Of a stretch of DNA of 64,000 nt, positions 1 through 8,699 are shown one piece after another. The stretch is taken from the NCBI GenBank assembly GCA_963777515.1, contig CAVZQU010000007.1, forward strand, positions 558,001 to 622,000, given 5' to 3'. Numbering within the stretch: position 1 is the first letter of the stretch; each line of letters begins with the position of its first letter. The DNA is from CAVSWT01 sp963777515. Lineage in GTDB: Bacteria; Bacteroidota; Ignavibacteria; Ignavibacteriales; Ignavibacteriaceae. The notes beneath the pieces are model-generated. The model was not told the DNA's origin, ran no database searches, and saw only the letters and a list, made by a program, of their open reading frames with translations. Made by a program: the position numbers and the translations under genes.

Positions 1-1114
1 GATTGCTTCAAGATAAACAGCTTCGGAATATTGAGCAAAGCCTTCATTGAGCCATATGTCCTGCCAGGTTTTGCATGTAACTTTATCCCCAAACCATTGA
101 TGAGCCAATTCGTGTGATATAACATTTTGACGAAATGTTCTGATCCCCATTGAAGTACAGGTTTGATGTTCCATTGCTCCGCCCCAGCCAAATTCTGCAT
201 GTCCGTATTTTTCTTTTATAAATGGATACAACCCATATTTTTCTGAAAATACTTTTATCATGTTTGGAGTTTCATCAATTTGAGCCTTTATTGAATCTAA
301 CTTACCGGGATAAAGATAATGTGTTATCGGCATAGAATCCGGAGCACCTTTGTTGGTGTAATGAAAATAATTAACATACTTTTCATAATTTGTAACAGCA
401 ATGGAAATTAAATATTGTGCAATTGGATATGAATTTTTCCATTTAAATGTATGAGTATTATTACCGTTATCTACCGTAGATAATTAAAGTTCCGTTTGAA
501 ACTCCGGTTAATGACTTATCGCACGTTATCCAAACATCGGAAGAATCAGCTTTATCAGCAGGAGTATCTTTGCACGGCCACCAATCACTTGCACCGTATG
601 GTTCGCTTAATGACCATATAGCAGGTATTCCGTTTGGTATTCCATATTGAGTACTAAATACAAAACTTCCGAATCCACTCGAACCAGGTGTCCCTTGATA
701 ATAAACTATAATGGAAAATTCTTCATTAAAATTATAAGTTTTATTAAGTGTAATATTTATTTTGGCGTTGCTATGTGTAAAGGCAAGTTTTGTATTTCCA
801 AGCTTCACAGAATCCACTGTTAAAGTGTTCTGCAAATCCAAAAAGAAAGAATTTAAGCTTGAAGAAGCAGGCTTAGCATTTACCTGTACTTTACCAATTA
901 GATAGTTAGGATTAGAAGTAACTTTCAATTCAAGTTTATAATATGTCACATCGATCGATGGATCGCCTGGATAAGTTGCTTTTGAAATCGCTAATTCTTT
1001 TTCAAAGCTTTTCTTTTCCATGTCCGCAATTGAATTATATTCCTGGGCAGTTATAATTATTGTCCATACTAAAAAAATGAATAGAACTAAGAAATGTCTC
1101 AATGGAGTCCTCAC
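1..1114 (-). CDS. M1 family metallo-aminopeptidase, N-terminal part, frameshifted and cut by window edge
   Basis: Zinc aminopeptidase of the M1 (gluzincin) family, probably exported. A GTG start at 1114 gives a signal peptide (residues 1-23, ending TAQ) and then the N-terminal beta domain seen in M1 enzymes. The frame hits a stop at 467 and resumes one base over, where the product continues with a GGAMEHQT motif (substrate-binding GAMEN-type loop) and HELAHQWFG at 100-114, followed 18 residues later by Glu in WLNEGF; together these are the HExxH-18-E zinc site. The downstream part of the gene lies outside the window. A single-base indel near 470-485 explains the break. Fold and active site are clear; the exact substrate is not. 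Confidence 0.85.
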
Positions 1115-1173
1115 TAATAAATAAAATTTATTTTACTATAAATATTTTTCAAGTTCAATTTATAATATTCCCT

Positions 1174-4100
1174 CTAATTAACTTCTTGTATTCTACAAAT
1201 CGGACGGAAATTGCAATATCTGCAGACTTTATTTTCCCTATCTTCAAGGGTCGAAAGATTAAACTTTCCTTCATTAATATTATGAACATACTTTTTTATT
1301 GCATCAATACAAGTTTTAATCAACTCTTCATTTAAAATTATTTTTTCTTCTTCAGTTATCTTTTTCCTGGTTAGATTCATAAAATTCTTTCCAAAATCTT
1401 TTTCATTAAATTTTAATGAATAGATTTCGGCTCCTGCCGGACTAAAGTCTTTATTCATCTGGGCTTTTATAATTTCCTTTGCAGCAAGCATATAAAGCGG
1501 AAGCTGTAAAGAGATTCCTTCATATAGTTCCTCCGCAGAAGGTTTTCTGCCGCTTAGTTTGTAATCAACAACCTTAAATTGATTTTGATCTTCTTGAACA
1601 TCAATCCTGTCTATTTTCCCTCTAACTTTTATATCATCTATTTTAAAATCTTCTTTTGTAAAATATTTGTTTTGCCCGTCCGATATTTTTCCAAATCCCG
1701 TTTCAAAATATTCAGGGATAAATCCTTCAGCGTCATCTCTTTCATTTATTAAAAATTTATACAAAATTGAATTCTTTTTGTCACCATTCAGTCCAAGAAT
1801 TTTTTCTTTTTCATAAAACGTTAATGGTGAATTAAAATTTGCATCCGAAATATTTCTTTCTGCTATTTTGAAAATTAAATCTTCTGCATAATTAAAAGAT
1901 TTATCATCGGCTTCATGTAATGTTATCTTCTTATCATATAAGGTCTTGTAGAACTCATAGAGAATATTATGGAGAATTGTTCCCATCTCCAGCGCTTCAA
2001 TTTCTTCAGAAGGTTCTTCCAGCGGCTGCAAGAATAATATTCTTTCTGCAAAATATTTATATGGACACTTAGCGTATGTCTCGAGCTGTGAAATTGAATA
2101 CTCTTTCTCTTTAAAATCAGATAATCTTCCCTTTCCAGCTTCGCTTAAATCTTTGGACACATTGCCGGTAAAAATACTTTCTCCAAATGGTTCTTCTTTT
2201 CTTAATTCATCAATTTGAATAGCTTTATCTATTTCATCAAAATTAATCGCAATGGGTCCGGTTAGTTTTTTTGTTTCATCAGTTCCAATTTGACCAACTA
2301 ATTTCAGCAATTCCTTTTTTGAATAAATTTTAGATTCATAGTCAGATTCATGTTTTTCTTTTACTTCAAAAAGATTTATAAATTCAGTTAATATATTTGA
2401 AACGGCTAATTCTTTTTTCTCTTCTTTTAACGGATAAGTTAAATATAATTTCTTATCCCACGAGCAAAGTGATTGATAAAACTGATAGCGCTCCTCAGTT
2501 TGATGTGTAATTTCATTTCTTACATAAGAACCAGAGAAAAATATTTCGGGTGTGTATCTTGTCGGTAAATCACCTTCGCACATTCCACCGATAAATAAAT
2601 AATTAAATTGAAGTCCGCGTATTTCGTTTAATGTTGTTACCTGTACTCCGTAACCCGGCTTTTCTTTTATATTAAACCTTGTGGAAGTTATTGCCGTTCG
2701 AATATTATTTAAGAAAAATTTCAACGTAAATTTTTCTTTATTGCCGTATTCTCTTTCAAGTAATTCAATTATTTCAGTAACAATGTCAATGCAAACAGTC
2801 AATGCTTTTATATTTTCTTCAACATTTTCTGATTTATAATTAACAAGCCGTTCCGGCAGCTTTAATGAATAAATTAAATCGATAAAATTTTGCAGGAATT
2901 CTCGCAAAGTGATTTTCTTTTCAAATGGCTGAAGGATTTTTTGAATAGTTTGAATATCATTCAAAGCCTTATTTAAGCTGTTATAATCAATTGAATATTC
3001 TATTTCGTCATCATATTTCTTTTTCTGTTTTTTTAATGCGTCGTTAATTGAGTTAATCCAATTTTGATAGCCGGAAATAATTTTCAAATTAACTGAAGCA
3101 TTCAAAAGATTTGAAACACTCACATTTTGAATTTGTATTAGATTACCGCTTAATGCTCGGAAAATATTTTTATAATAGTAATCGTTTTCTGCAATCTCTA
3201 GAAAATTAATTATTGAAACTACAGGTGAAGAATTGCTCAATGAAATTCTGTCGGTAAGATTAAAAGGAATTCCATAAGTTGAAAATATATTTCTAATTGT
3301 AGGCGAATACTTATTTATTAAATTAAAAGCGACACATATTTTATGCGGTTCAACTTTTTGGTTTAAAATTAAATCTTTAATCTCCTTAGCAATTACTTCA
3401 ATTTCTTTTTCTCTTGTTGAAGCGGAAATTTTAGTAACCGGGTTTTCTTTAAACCCAAATTGCGAATCTAAGTTTACCGACTTCAATTTCCTTTTTGACT
3501 TAAATAAATCTTCTCGAATAACATTCTGAAATTTGTTTAAATAATTTTGAGAGCGGTCTTCAATTATTTTAAACCCTTTACTTTCCAGTTTACTGTAGCA
3601 TTTATCGAGATGAGAAAACAGATTAGGATTGAATCTATAATAATCAAAAGACAGATATAATTTAATTCCATCGATTAGAGAAGATGAATTAATTATTTCA
3701 ATTTCAGGCAAAGTAAATTCATCAAAGCCATTAATTACAATTAAATTAACTTCCGGAAATATTTTTTTAAACTTCTCTTTAAATTTACTTTGACCTAATG
3801 AGTTTAACTCAGAATAAACATCGCCAATTTCTTTTACATTTAGTTCGCTGCACTTCTTTAAATAAACTTCATAAATTTTTGAAATATCTTCAGCTTTAAT
3901 TTTTTCAGAGTCGGAAAGAACCTTAAGTTCTTCTTTCAAATTGGTCGGAGTAATTCCATGCCTTTTATATTCAGATATTACATTTTTAATGCGTTCAAGT
4001 GTCCCGAAAGGAATTTCTTTTTGGTAATTTGAAAAATATTTTAGTTTGTCGCCAATGGATTGATTTCCATATTCATTAATGCTCTGCTTTATCAAAACTG

Positions 4101-4362
4101 TTGATGCAGCTTCACTTAATACTTTAGAGGATGCTTTCGCTTCGCTGAAAAGCAAGTTTGTGGAATACGTTCCGATTGTTTCTAAATTTATTCTCCCGGT
4201 AGTTTTATTTGGCGAAAGAGAAATCAAATCTTTTTTCAGATAGCGGCTTTTTCTGTTCGTGGGCACAATAAGCAGCAGATCATTTAACTGGTTTGATTTT
4301 ATTTTTTGATCAATAATAAAATCTATATCGATATGCTTTTCATTACTTTTTGTTAAGATCAT
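1174..4362 (-). CDS. AddB-like PD-(D/E)XK nuclease/inactivated helicase subunit
   Basis: A 1062-residue protein matching the architecture of AddB, the nuclease partner of the AddAB double-strand-break processing enzyme. The N-terminal three quarters look like a degenerate UvrD-type helicase: it starts in the right way (LLIVPTNRKSRYL) but has no clear Walker A. The C-terminal quarter is a RecB-type nuclease: a QLETYAKCPYKYF entry, LEMGTILHNIL, then GKIDRID and VVDYKLSGRKP carrying the catalytic Asp and Asp/Lys. It ends with CRYCNFRPIC, which with the earlier Cys of CPYKYF forms the four-Cys iron-sulphur staple of AddB. No AddA is in the window; it would be expected nearby or elsewhere. Its start overlaps the CYTH gene by 20 bases, so the two are probably co-transcribed. 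Confidence 0.85.
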   Translation of the reverse strand: MILTKSNEKHIDIDFIIDQKIKSNQLNDLLLIVPTNRKSRYLKKDLISLSPNKTTGRINLETIGTYSTNLLFSEAKASSKVLSEAASTVLIKQSINEYGNQSIGDKLKYFSNYQKEIPFGTLERIKNVISEYKRHGITPTNLKEELKVLSDSEKIKAEDISKIYEVYLKKCSELNVKEIGDVYSELNSLGQSKFKEKFKKIFPEVNLIVINGFDEFTLPEIEIINSSSLIDGIKLYLSFDYYRFNPNLFSHLDKCYSKLESKGFKIIEDRSQNYLNKFQNVIREDLFKSKRKLKSVNLDSQFGFKENPVTKISASTREKEIEVIAKEIKDLILNQKVEPHKICVAFNLINKYSPTIRNIFSTYGIPFNLTDRISLSNSSPVVSIINFLEIAENDYYYKNIFRALSGNLIQIQNVSVSNLLNASVNLKIISGYQNWINSINDALKKQKKKYDDEIEYSIDYNSLNKALNDIQTIQKILQPFEKKITLREFLQNFIDLIYSLKLPERLVNYKSENVEENIKALTVCIDIVTEIIELLEREYGNKEKFTLKFFLNNIRTAITSTRFNIKEKPGYGVQVTTLNEIRGLQFNYLFIGGMCEGDLPTRYTPEIFFSGSYVRNEITHQTEERYQFYQSLCSWDKKLYLTYPLKEEKKELAVSNILTEFINLFEVKEKHESDYESKIYSKKELLKLVGQIGTDETKKLTGPIAINFDEIDKAIQIDELRKEEPFGESIFTGNVSKDLSEAGKGRLSDFKEKEYSISQLETYAKCPYKYFAERILFLQPLEEPSEEIEALEMGTILHNILYEFYKTLYDKKITLHEADDKSFNYAEDLIFKIAERNISDANFNSPLTFYEKEKILGLNGDKKNSILYKFLINERDDAEGFIPEYFETGFGKISDGQNKYFTKEDFKIDDIKVRGKIDRIDVQEDQNQFKVVDYKLSGRKPSAEELYEGISLQLPLYMLAAKEIIKAQMNKDFSPAGAEIYSLKFNEKDFGKNFMNLTRKKITEEEKIILNEELIKTCIDAIKKYVHNINEGKFNLSTLEDRENKVCRYCNFRPICRIQEVN

Positions 4363-4864
4363 CGTTCTTTTTTAGTATTAAATCTTTGTAAGAAGCTTTA
4401 ATTTGCTTACTAACATCCAGGTTCAAAAAGTCCACAACATTATTAAATCTTTTTATGGCATCTTTTTCCCCCGCAATTACCAAAGTTTCCAATTCTAAAT
4501 ACTTACCCAGATATTTAACCTCATCAAGGTGTATTCTTGTATTATCATACAAATATAATAGCCTTTTCTTTTCAACCGTAGCGTAGCTTTCAAATATATC
4601 ATTAAAGAATTTTTCAGCATCAGCATTAGAAATATTCAAAACTTCATAATTGGAAAACCTATCCTTTGCGTTTTCATCTCTTAAATATTTTATAAGCGAA
4701 CAACTCCCGTTTTCTATTCTAAGCTTTAAAAGCTTTTCTTTAATTCTATAATAAACATCTTTTTGATTTAATTCTGCTTTGAATTCACAATTATTTTCTT
4801 TGATTCTTGTTAGAATATCATCAAAAGAATTCAGAGATATTTTTATTTCAAGATTTGAGGGCAT
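4343..4864 (-). CDS. CYTH domain protein, class IV adenylate cyclase-like
   Basis: A 173-residue protein made of one CYTH domain (CyaB / thiamine triphosphatase fold). Visible signature elements are NLEIKI near the N-terminus (the ExExK strand), QKDVYYR, KLRIE, KKRLLY, and the paired DEVKYLGKYLELE strand that binds metal and triphosphate. In this family the usual activities are class IV adenylyl cyclase or inorganic/thiamine triphosphatase; sequence alone does not decide which. Length and the LGKYLELET segment favour the CyaB-like subgroup. It is the upstream gene of a two-gene unit with the AddB-like nuclease, which it overlaps by 20 bases. Its ATG at 4864 has only a weak Shine-Dalgarno. Confidence 0.75.
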   Translation of the reverse strand: MPSNLEIKISLNSFDDILTRIKENNCEFKAELNQKDVYYRIKEKLLKLRIENGSCSLIKYLRDENAKDRFSNYEVLNISNADAEKFFNDIFESYATVEKKRLLYLYDNTRIHLDEVKYLGKYLELETLVIAGEKDAIKRFNNVVDFLNLDVSKQIKASYKDLILKKNDDLNKK

Positions 4865-5417
4865 ATTCTCACTTGTTGTTTAATTATGTAAAAGAGATTT
4901 TGCAGTTACAATTTGCAAACAAAAAAAGCTTAATAACACATTTTTCAGACAAAATTTAAAAATGAATCGATATCAAAGATTATAAGTCTCTCCCTTTACA
5001 AGGGAGAGATTAGAGAGAGTTCAAATGAATAGAAAACTTAAGAACTCATCCCCACTCTTCTCTTAAAAAGAGAAGGGCTTATTATCGTTAATGACTAGAA
5101 CTTTTTTAATTCTATTAATTAAGAAATTAAATTAATATGTCTCTGAGTATTAAAAGAAAGTTTATCAAATTTTTAACATAAATTAATAAAATTCTCTACG
5201 ATTTTGGGAAATTATATAGTTGTAAATAACATTTTTTCTTTTTAAGTTCGAGAAAAATTGGGTAAGCCTTCAAAATGAATAACCACATGCAATTTATAAA
5301 TATTTCTACCTGCATAAGGGAATTGTAAAAATCATAGGCATCAATAAAAGATGAAAAAAGTTGTTGAATCTTTACTTTTCTTGTTTAATTTTAAATTAAA
5401 TAATTAGAGAAATTATT
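4865..5417. other. Intergenic region between divergent genes, with two hairpins
   Basis: About 550 bases with no supportable gene. It separates the leftward CYTH gene from the rightward outer-membrane protein gene, so it must carry promoters for both. The only structure I see is the pair of hairpins at 4987-5075, listed separately. The rest is AT-rich and unremarkable. Confidence 0.6.
4987..5075. repeat. Two adjacent small palindromes
   Basis: Two perfect inverted repeats sit 47 bases apart: a 10-bp stem at 4987-5009 (TCTCTCCCTT, 3-base loop) and an 8-bp stem at 5057-5075 (CTTCTCTT, 3-base loop). Both are purine/pyrimidine-biased and neither is followed by a clean T-run, so they look like an intergenic palindromic repeat rather than a terminator. 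No other copy is in the window. Confidence 0.5.
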
Positions 5418-6062
5418 ATGAAGACTTTAATAGCCGCAGCAATATTACTAATTCCATTTTTAAATGTAAATGCGCAGGAAATTGGGGAATTAGCCCCGCC
5501 AAAACCGCCAGAAATCTTCCCGGCCAATGCATTCGGAATGGATATAATGTTCAGTGAAGGCGGTTTTGGATTAGGAACTTTTTACCGCCATAGACTAAGT
5601 CAAACTTTAACTGTGTTCAGCGATTTTTCAATTTCGGAAGCAAAGGATGAAAGAGAATTTGAGTACATTGATTATTATGGAAACACATACACTGTTGGAA
5701 AAAAGAACCGGGTTTTTTTGCTGCCTGTAAATTTCGGTGCCCAGTATAGATTATTTAAAGATGAAATTTATGATAATCTTCGTCCATACATAAATGCAGG
5801 AGTAGGGCCGACATTTGTGTTAACTACTCCATACGAAAAAGAATATTTTAATTCATTCGGTTACGCAAAAGGGAAAGTGGCGCTCGGAGGTTATTTCGGT
5901 TTTGGAGCTAATTTTGGATTAGATAAAACAAACCTGGTTGGGATAAATCTTCGCTACTACATTGTACACATGTTCGATAAGGGAGTTGAAAGTCTTCTTG
6001 GAAAATTTAGAAATGATATTGGCGGAGTTTACTTAACAATTAATTTGGGATTTATGTATTAA
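5418..6062 (+). CDS. Outer-membrane beta-barrel protein
   Basis: A 214-residue exported protein: signal peptide of about 19 residues (MKTLIAAAILL, cleaved after NAQ), a short Pro-rich linker (PPKPPEIFP), then alternating amphipathic strands typical of the small OmpA/OmpW-like or porin-family barrels of Bacteroidota (GFGLGTFYRHRL, LRPYINAGVGPTF, NLVGINLRYYI), and a last strand ending in an aromatic residue (GVYLTINLGFMY). I cannot assign a substrate. It stands alone, with divergent and convergent neighbours. Confidence 0.7.
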   Translation: MKTLIAAAILLIPFLNVNAQEIGELAPPKPPEIFPANAFGMDIMFSEGGFGLGTFYRHRLSQTLTVFSDFSISEAKDEREFEYIDYYGNTYTVGKKNRVFLLPVNFGAQYRLFKDEIYDNLRPYINAGVGPTFVLTTPYEKEYFNSFGYAKGKVALGGYFGFGANFGLDKTNLVGINLRYYIVHMFDKGVESLLGKFRNDIGGVYLTINLGFMY

Positions 6063-6082
6063 TTAATATTCATTCAAAGTAT

Positions 6083-6167
6083 TCCAAATCAAATCCAGTA
6101 ATTCTTAAATTCCAAAATTTGCTGCAGAAGAAATTATTCGAACCGGCACTCCTGTTAATTTTATTTT
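6083..6167 (-). pseudogene. Degenerate duplicate of the 3' end of obgE
   Basis: An 85-base segment closely matches 7728-7812, the C-terminal coding part of obgE, with roughly eight differences and no gaps. Translated on the minus strand it gives KIKLTGVPVRIISSAANFGI, then a stop where obgE has Glu, then ELLDLIW. It is therefore a decayed copy. Its right edge coincides with the stop codon of the deacetylase gene, so the deacetylase lies exactly between the two copies. It has no function that I can see and reads as a scar of an insertion or duplication. Confidence 0.85.
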
Positions 6168-7600
6168 ACAAGAACTAACTTCTTTGTTGAGACAAAATCA
6201 TTGACCTTCAACTGATACAAATAAACACCACCTGCAAGATTACCTGCATTAAAGTTTACATTATATCTGCCGGTCTTTTTATCTTCATTTACTAACGTGG
6301 CAACTTTCCTTCCCAATACATCATAAATTATTAATGTTACATATCCATCATTTGGTATTTGGTAATTTATGGTTGTGGTTGGGTTGAAAGGATTGGGATA
6401 GTTTTGATAGAGTTTAAAATTTACAGGTGAATTATTTTTATTATCATCAATCGATAAAATATTTGAGTTTGTTACAAGAACTTCACCTTTATTAGGAATT
6501 ACATTTATTCTTGCTATTTGTGTCCCCTCTATAGATAAAAAGTGAGATTCAATCAAGCTATCATTTTGAAAAACATAAACTGAATTCCAGTTTTCAGGTA
6601 CAGGAACGTCCAAAGTTAACGGGAAATTATAGATATTATTATCCAAAGTATCGGTAAGATTAAATAAAAGGCTGTCATTTGATTGAGAAACAATATCACT
6701 TAAAGCGCAATCCCTTTCACGCATATATTTCGTAATATCTGCAACCGTACCGACCCAAATATCTTTGTCTTGAATCCATTTGCATATTTGAGTCAACCAG
6801 CTTACAGACATTGGATACCATGAGTCTTGATTTATAGCTGTCTGAATTGAATCAAATGGAAATACTTCATGAATTGTTAAAATTGCCCAGCCTCTGTTGT
6901 CAATTGATTCTTGAAGCCAATTAACAGCATCTAAAAATTCATCTTCATCATCTTCGGGAGTATTTCTCGGCAGGTCAAAGTCTTCTTCTTTGGAAGTTAG
7001 TTTATAATATTGATTTCCAAATAACGATTGCGGGTTAGGAAAATCATCCATTGCACGTGCACTTTGATAATATTTTTTTACAATATTTACAACCTTTGAA
7101 TCATAATCAACATAAGGATAAGCAAAAGTAATACATTTTGTGTCTGTGAAAATAGAATCGATCACTTTTTTAGAATGATAAACTTCATATTCGATTGTAT
7201 TAAGTGTTAAAGTGTCTCCCCGATCGAGTTGAGTTAGATAAGGATGAGTAACTGTATGAGAGCCAATTTCATAACCTTCATTATGCAGTTCTTTAAATTG
7301 CTGCCATGTTCCATACCTCCAAATTGCAGGTAAAGTATCTGTTAATGAACCTGTAATTACATAAAAAGTGCCCTTATATCCGAAATCGTCCAGAACTGGC
7401 GCAGCATATTCATAATCCGTAATGTAGCCGTCATCGAATGTAAATGAAAAAGCCGAACTTTTTGCATTGAGCCACGGTTCAATTGTTATTGAATCAAACA
7501 CTTCTTTGTTTGATTGAGCTTTTATTGGTAATGATTTAACTTTTCCCAAGACCGGATGGATTACCAGTAAGAAAGAAAGAAATACAACTACTTTTATCAT
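6161..7600 (-). CDS. Secreted polysaccharide deacetylase with type IX sorting domain
   Basis: A carbohydrate esterase family 4 (NodB-homology) enzyme. After a signal peptide (MIKVVVFLSFLLVIHPVLG) comes the catalytic domain: TFDDGY supplies the two Asp of NodB motif 1 and SHTVTHPYL the two metal-binding His of motif 2. The last 80 residues are a textbook type A T9SS sorting domain (YPNPFNPTT, then VLGRKVATLVNE, then GGVYLYQLKV, ending KKLVLVK), so the enzyme should be exported across the outer membrane and anchored or released. An upstream in-frame start at 7651 would add 17 residues before the signal peptide; I prefer the ATG at 7600 because it gives a normal signal. Substrate (peptidoglycan, chitin-like or other N-acetyl glycans) cannot be told. 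The gene lies between two copies of the obgE 3' end. Confidence 0.88.
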   Translation of the reverse strand: MIKVVVFLSFLLVIHPVLGKVKSLPIKAQSNKEVFDSITIEPWLNAKSSAFSFTFDDGYITDYEYAAPVLDDFGYKGTFYVITGSLTDTLPAIWRYGTWQQFKELHNEGYEIGSHTVTHPYLTQLDRGDTLTLNTIEYEVYHSKKVIDSIFTDTKCITFAYPYVDYDSKVVNIVKKYYQSARAMDDFPNPQSLFGNQYYKLTSKEEDFDLPRNTPEDDEDEFLDAVNWLQESIDNRGWAILTIHEVFPFDSIQTAINQDSWYPMSVSWLTQICKWIQDKDIWVGTVADITKYMRERDCALSDIVSQSNDSLLFNLTDTLDNNIYNFPLTLDVPVPENWNSVYVFQNDSLIESHFLSIEGTQIARINVIPNKGEVLVTNSNILSIDDNKNNSPVNFKLYQNYPNPFNPTTTINYQIPNDGYVTLIIYDVLGRKVATLVNEDKKTGRYNVNFNAGNLAGGVYLYQLKVNDFVSTKKLVLVK

Positions 7601-7707
7601 CAAAGAGAAATCTCGTTTATAATAAACCAACTCTAATATTAAAATTATCACTCATCAGCAATTAAAAAATAATTTGAAACTCAGCAAAAAATTTCTTTGT
7701 CCTCACA

Positions 7708-8697
7708 CTAATTTTCCTGAAGAGTCCTCCAAATCAAATCCAGCAATTCCTCAATTCCAAAATTTGCTGCAGAAGAAATAATTTGAACCGGTACACCTGT
7801 TAATTTTATTTTCTTCTTGGATATTTTTTTCAATTCAGAATCTTCAACCAAATCTGATTTTGTAAGTGCTATTAATTTTTGTTTTGCTGCAAGCTTTGGA
7901 CTATAGGTTTTCAGTTCGTTAAATAAAACTTCAAATTCCTTTTTATAATCTTCAGAAGTTATATCAATCATGAAAAGTAAAATTTTTGTGCGCTCAATAT
8001 GACGCAGAAATTTTATTCCTAATCCTTTACCCTCACTTGCACCTTCAATGATTCCTGGAATGTCTGCAACAGTAAAGCTTTGATAATCTTTATATTTGAC
8101 AATACCGAGGTTCGGTTCAAGTGTTGTAAAAGGATAATCGGCAATTTTAGGCCGAGCTGCAGAGATAGTGGAAATGAAAGTTGATTTGCCGGCATTTGGA
8201 AATCCAACTAAGCCAACATCTGCAATTAATTTTAATTCAAGTATAACCTTTTTTTCTTGTCCAGGCTTTCCATCTTCGGCATATCGCGGAGTTTGATTGG
8301 TTGGTGTTGCAAAGTTGCTGTTTCCTTTTCCGCCTCTGCCTCCCTTTACTGCAACAACCCGCTTGCCTTCTTCCTCAAGATCAAAAAGTACTTTTTTAGA
8401 TTCCGAATCTTTTATAAGCGTACCAACGGGAACTTTTATTATAATATCATCGCCACTCTTTCCATCTTTTCGAGAGCTGGCCCCCATCTCCCCGTTTTGG
8501 GCTTTGAAATGTTTTTTATATCTAAAATCTAAAAGAGTATTTAAATTATGATGAGCTTCAAATATAATGTCTCCACCTTTACCGCCGTTTCCACCGGATG
8601 GCCCGCCTTTGGGAACATATTTTTCCCTTCGAAAAGTAACAGCACCGTCACCGCCTTTGCCGGCTTTTATTTCAATCTCAGCATAATCAATAAACAT
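7708..8697 (-). CDS. obgE: Obg family GTPase
   Basis: Ribosome-assembly GTPase Obg/CgtA, 329 residues. Residues 1-157 are the glycine-rich Obg fold (GKGGDGAVTFRREKYVPKGGPSGGNGG); the G domain follows with P-loop GFPNAGKST, switch TTLEPNLG, DIPGIIEGASEGKGLG (G3), LTKSDL (G4) and ISSAA (G5). It lacks the C-terminal OCT extension of some homologues, which is common. Its start lies two bases from the end of the upstream acidic-protein gene, so the two are surely co-transcribed. Its last 30 or so codons occur again, degenerate, at 6083-6167. Confidence 0.97.
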   Translation of the reverse strand: MFIDYAEIEIKAGKGGDGAVTFRREKYVPKGGPSGGNGGKGGDIIFEAHHNLNTLLDFRYKKHFKAQNGEMGASSRKDGKSGDDIIIKVPVGTLIKDSESKKVLFDLEEEGKRVVAVKGGRGGKGNSNFATPTNQTPRYAEDGKPGQEKKVILELKLIADVGLVGFPNAGKSTFISTISAARPKIADYPFTTLEPNLGIVKYKDYQSFTVADIPGIIEGASEGKGLGIKFLRHIERTKILLFMIDITSEDYKKEFEVLFNELKTYSPKLAAKQKLIALTKSDLVEDSELKKISKKKIKLTGVPVQIISSAANFGIEELLDLIWRTLQEN

Positions 8698-8699
8698 GC

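Noticed and set aside
4987..5075. Terminators for the genes on either side
   Set aside because: The region lies upstream of both divergent genes and neither hairpin is followed by a T-run.
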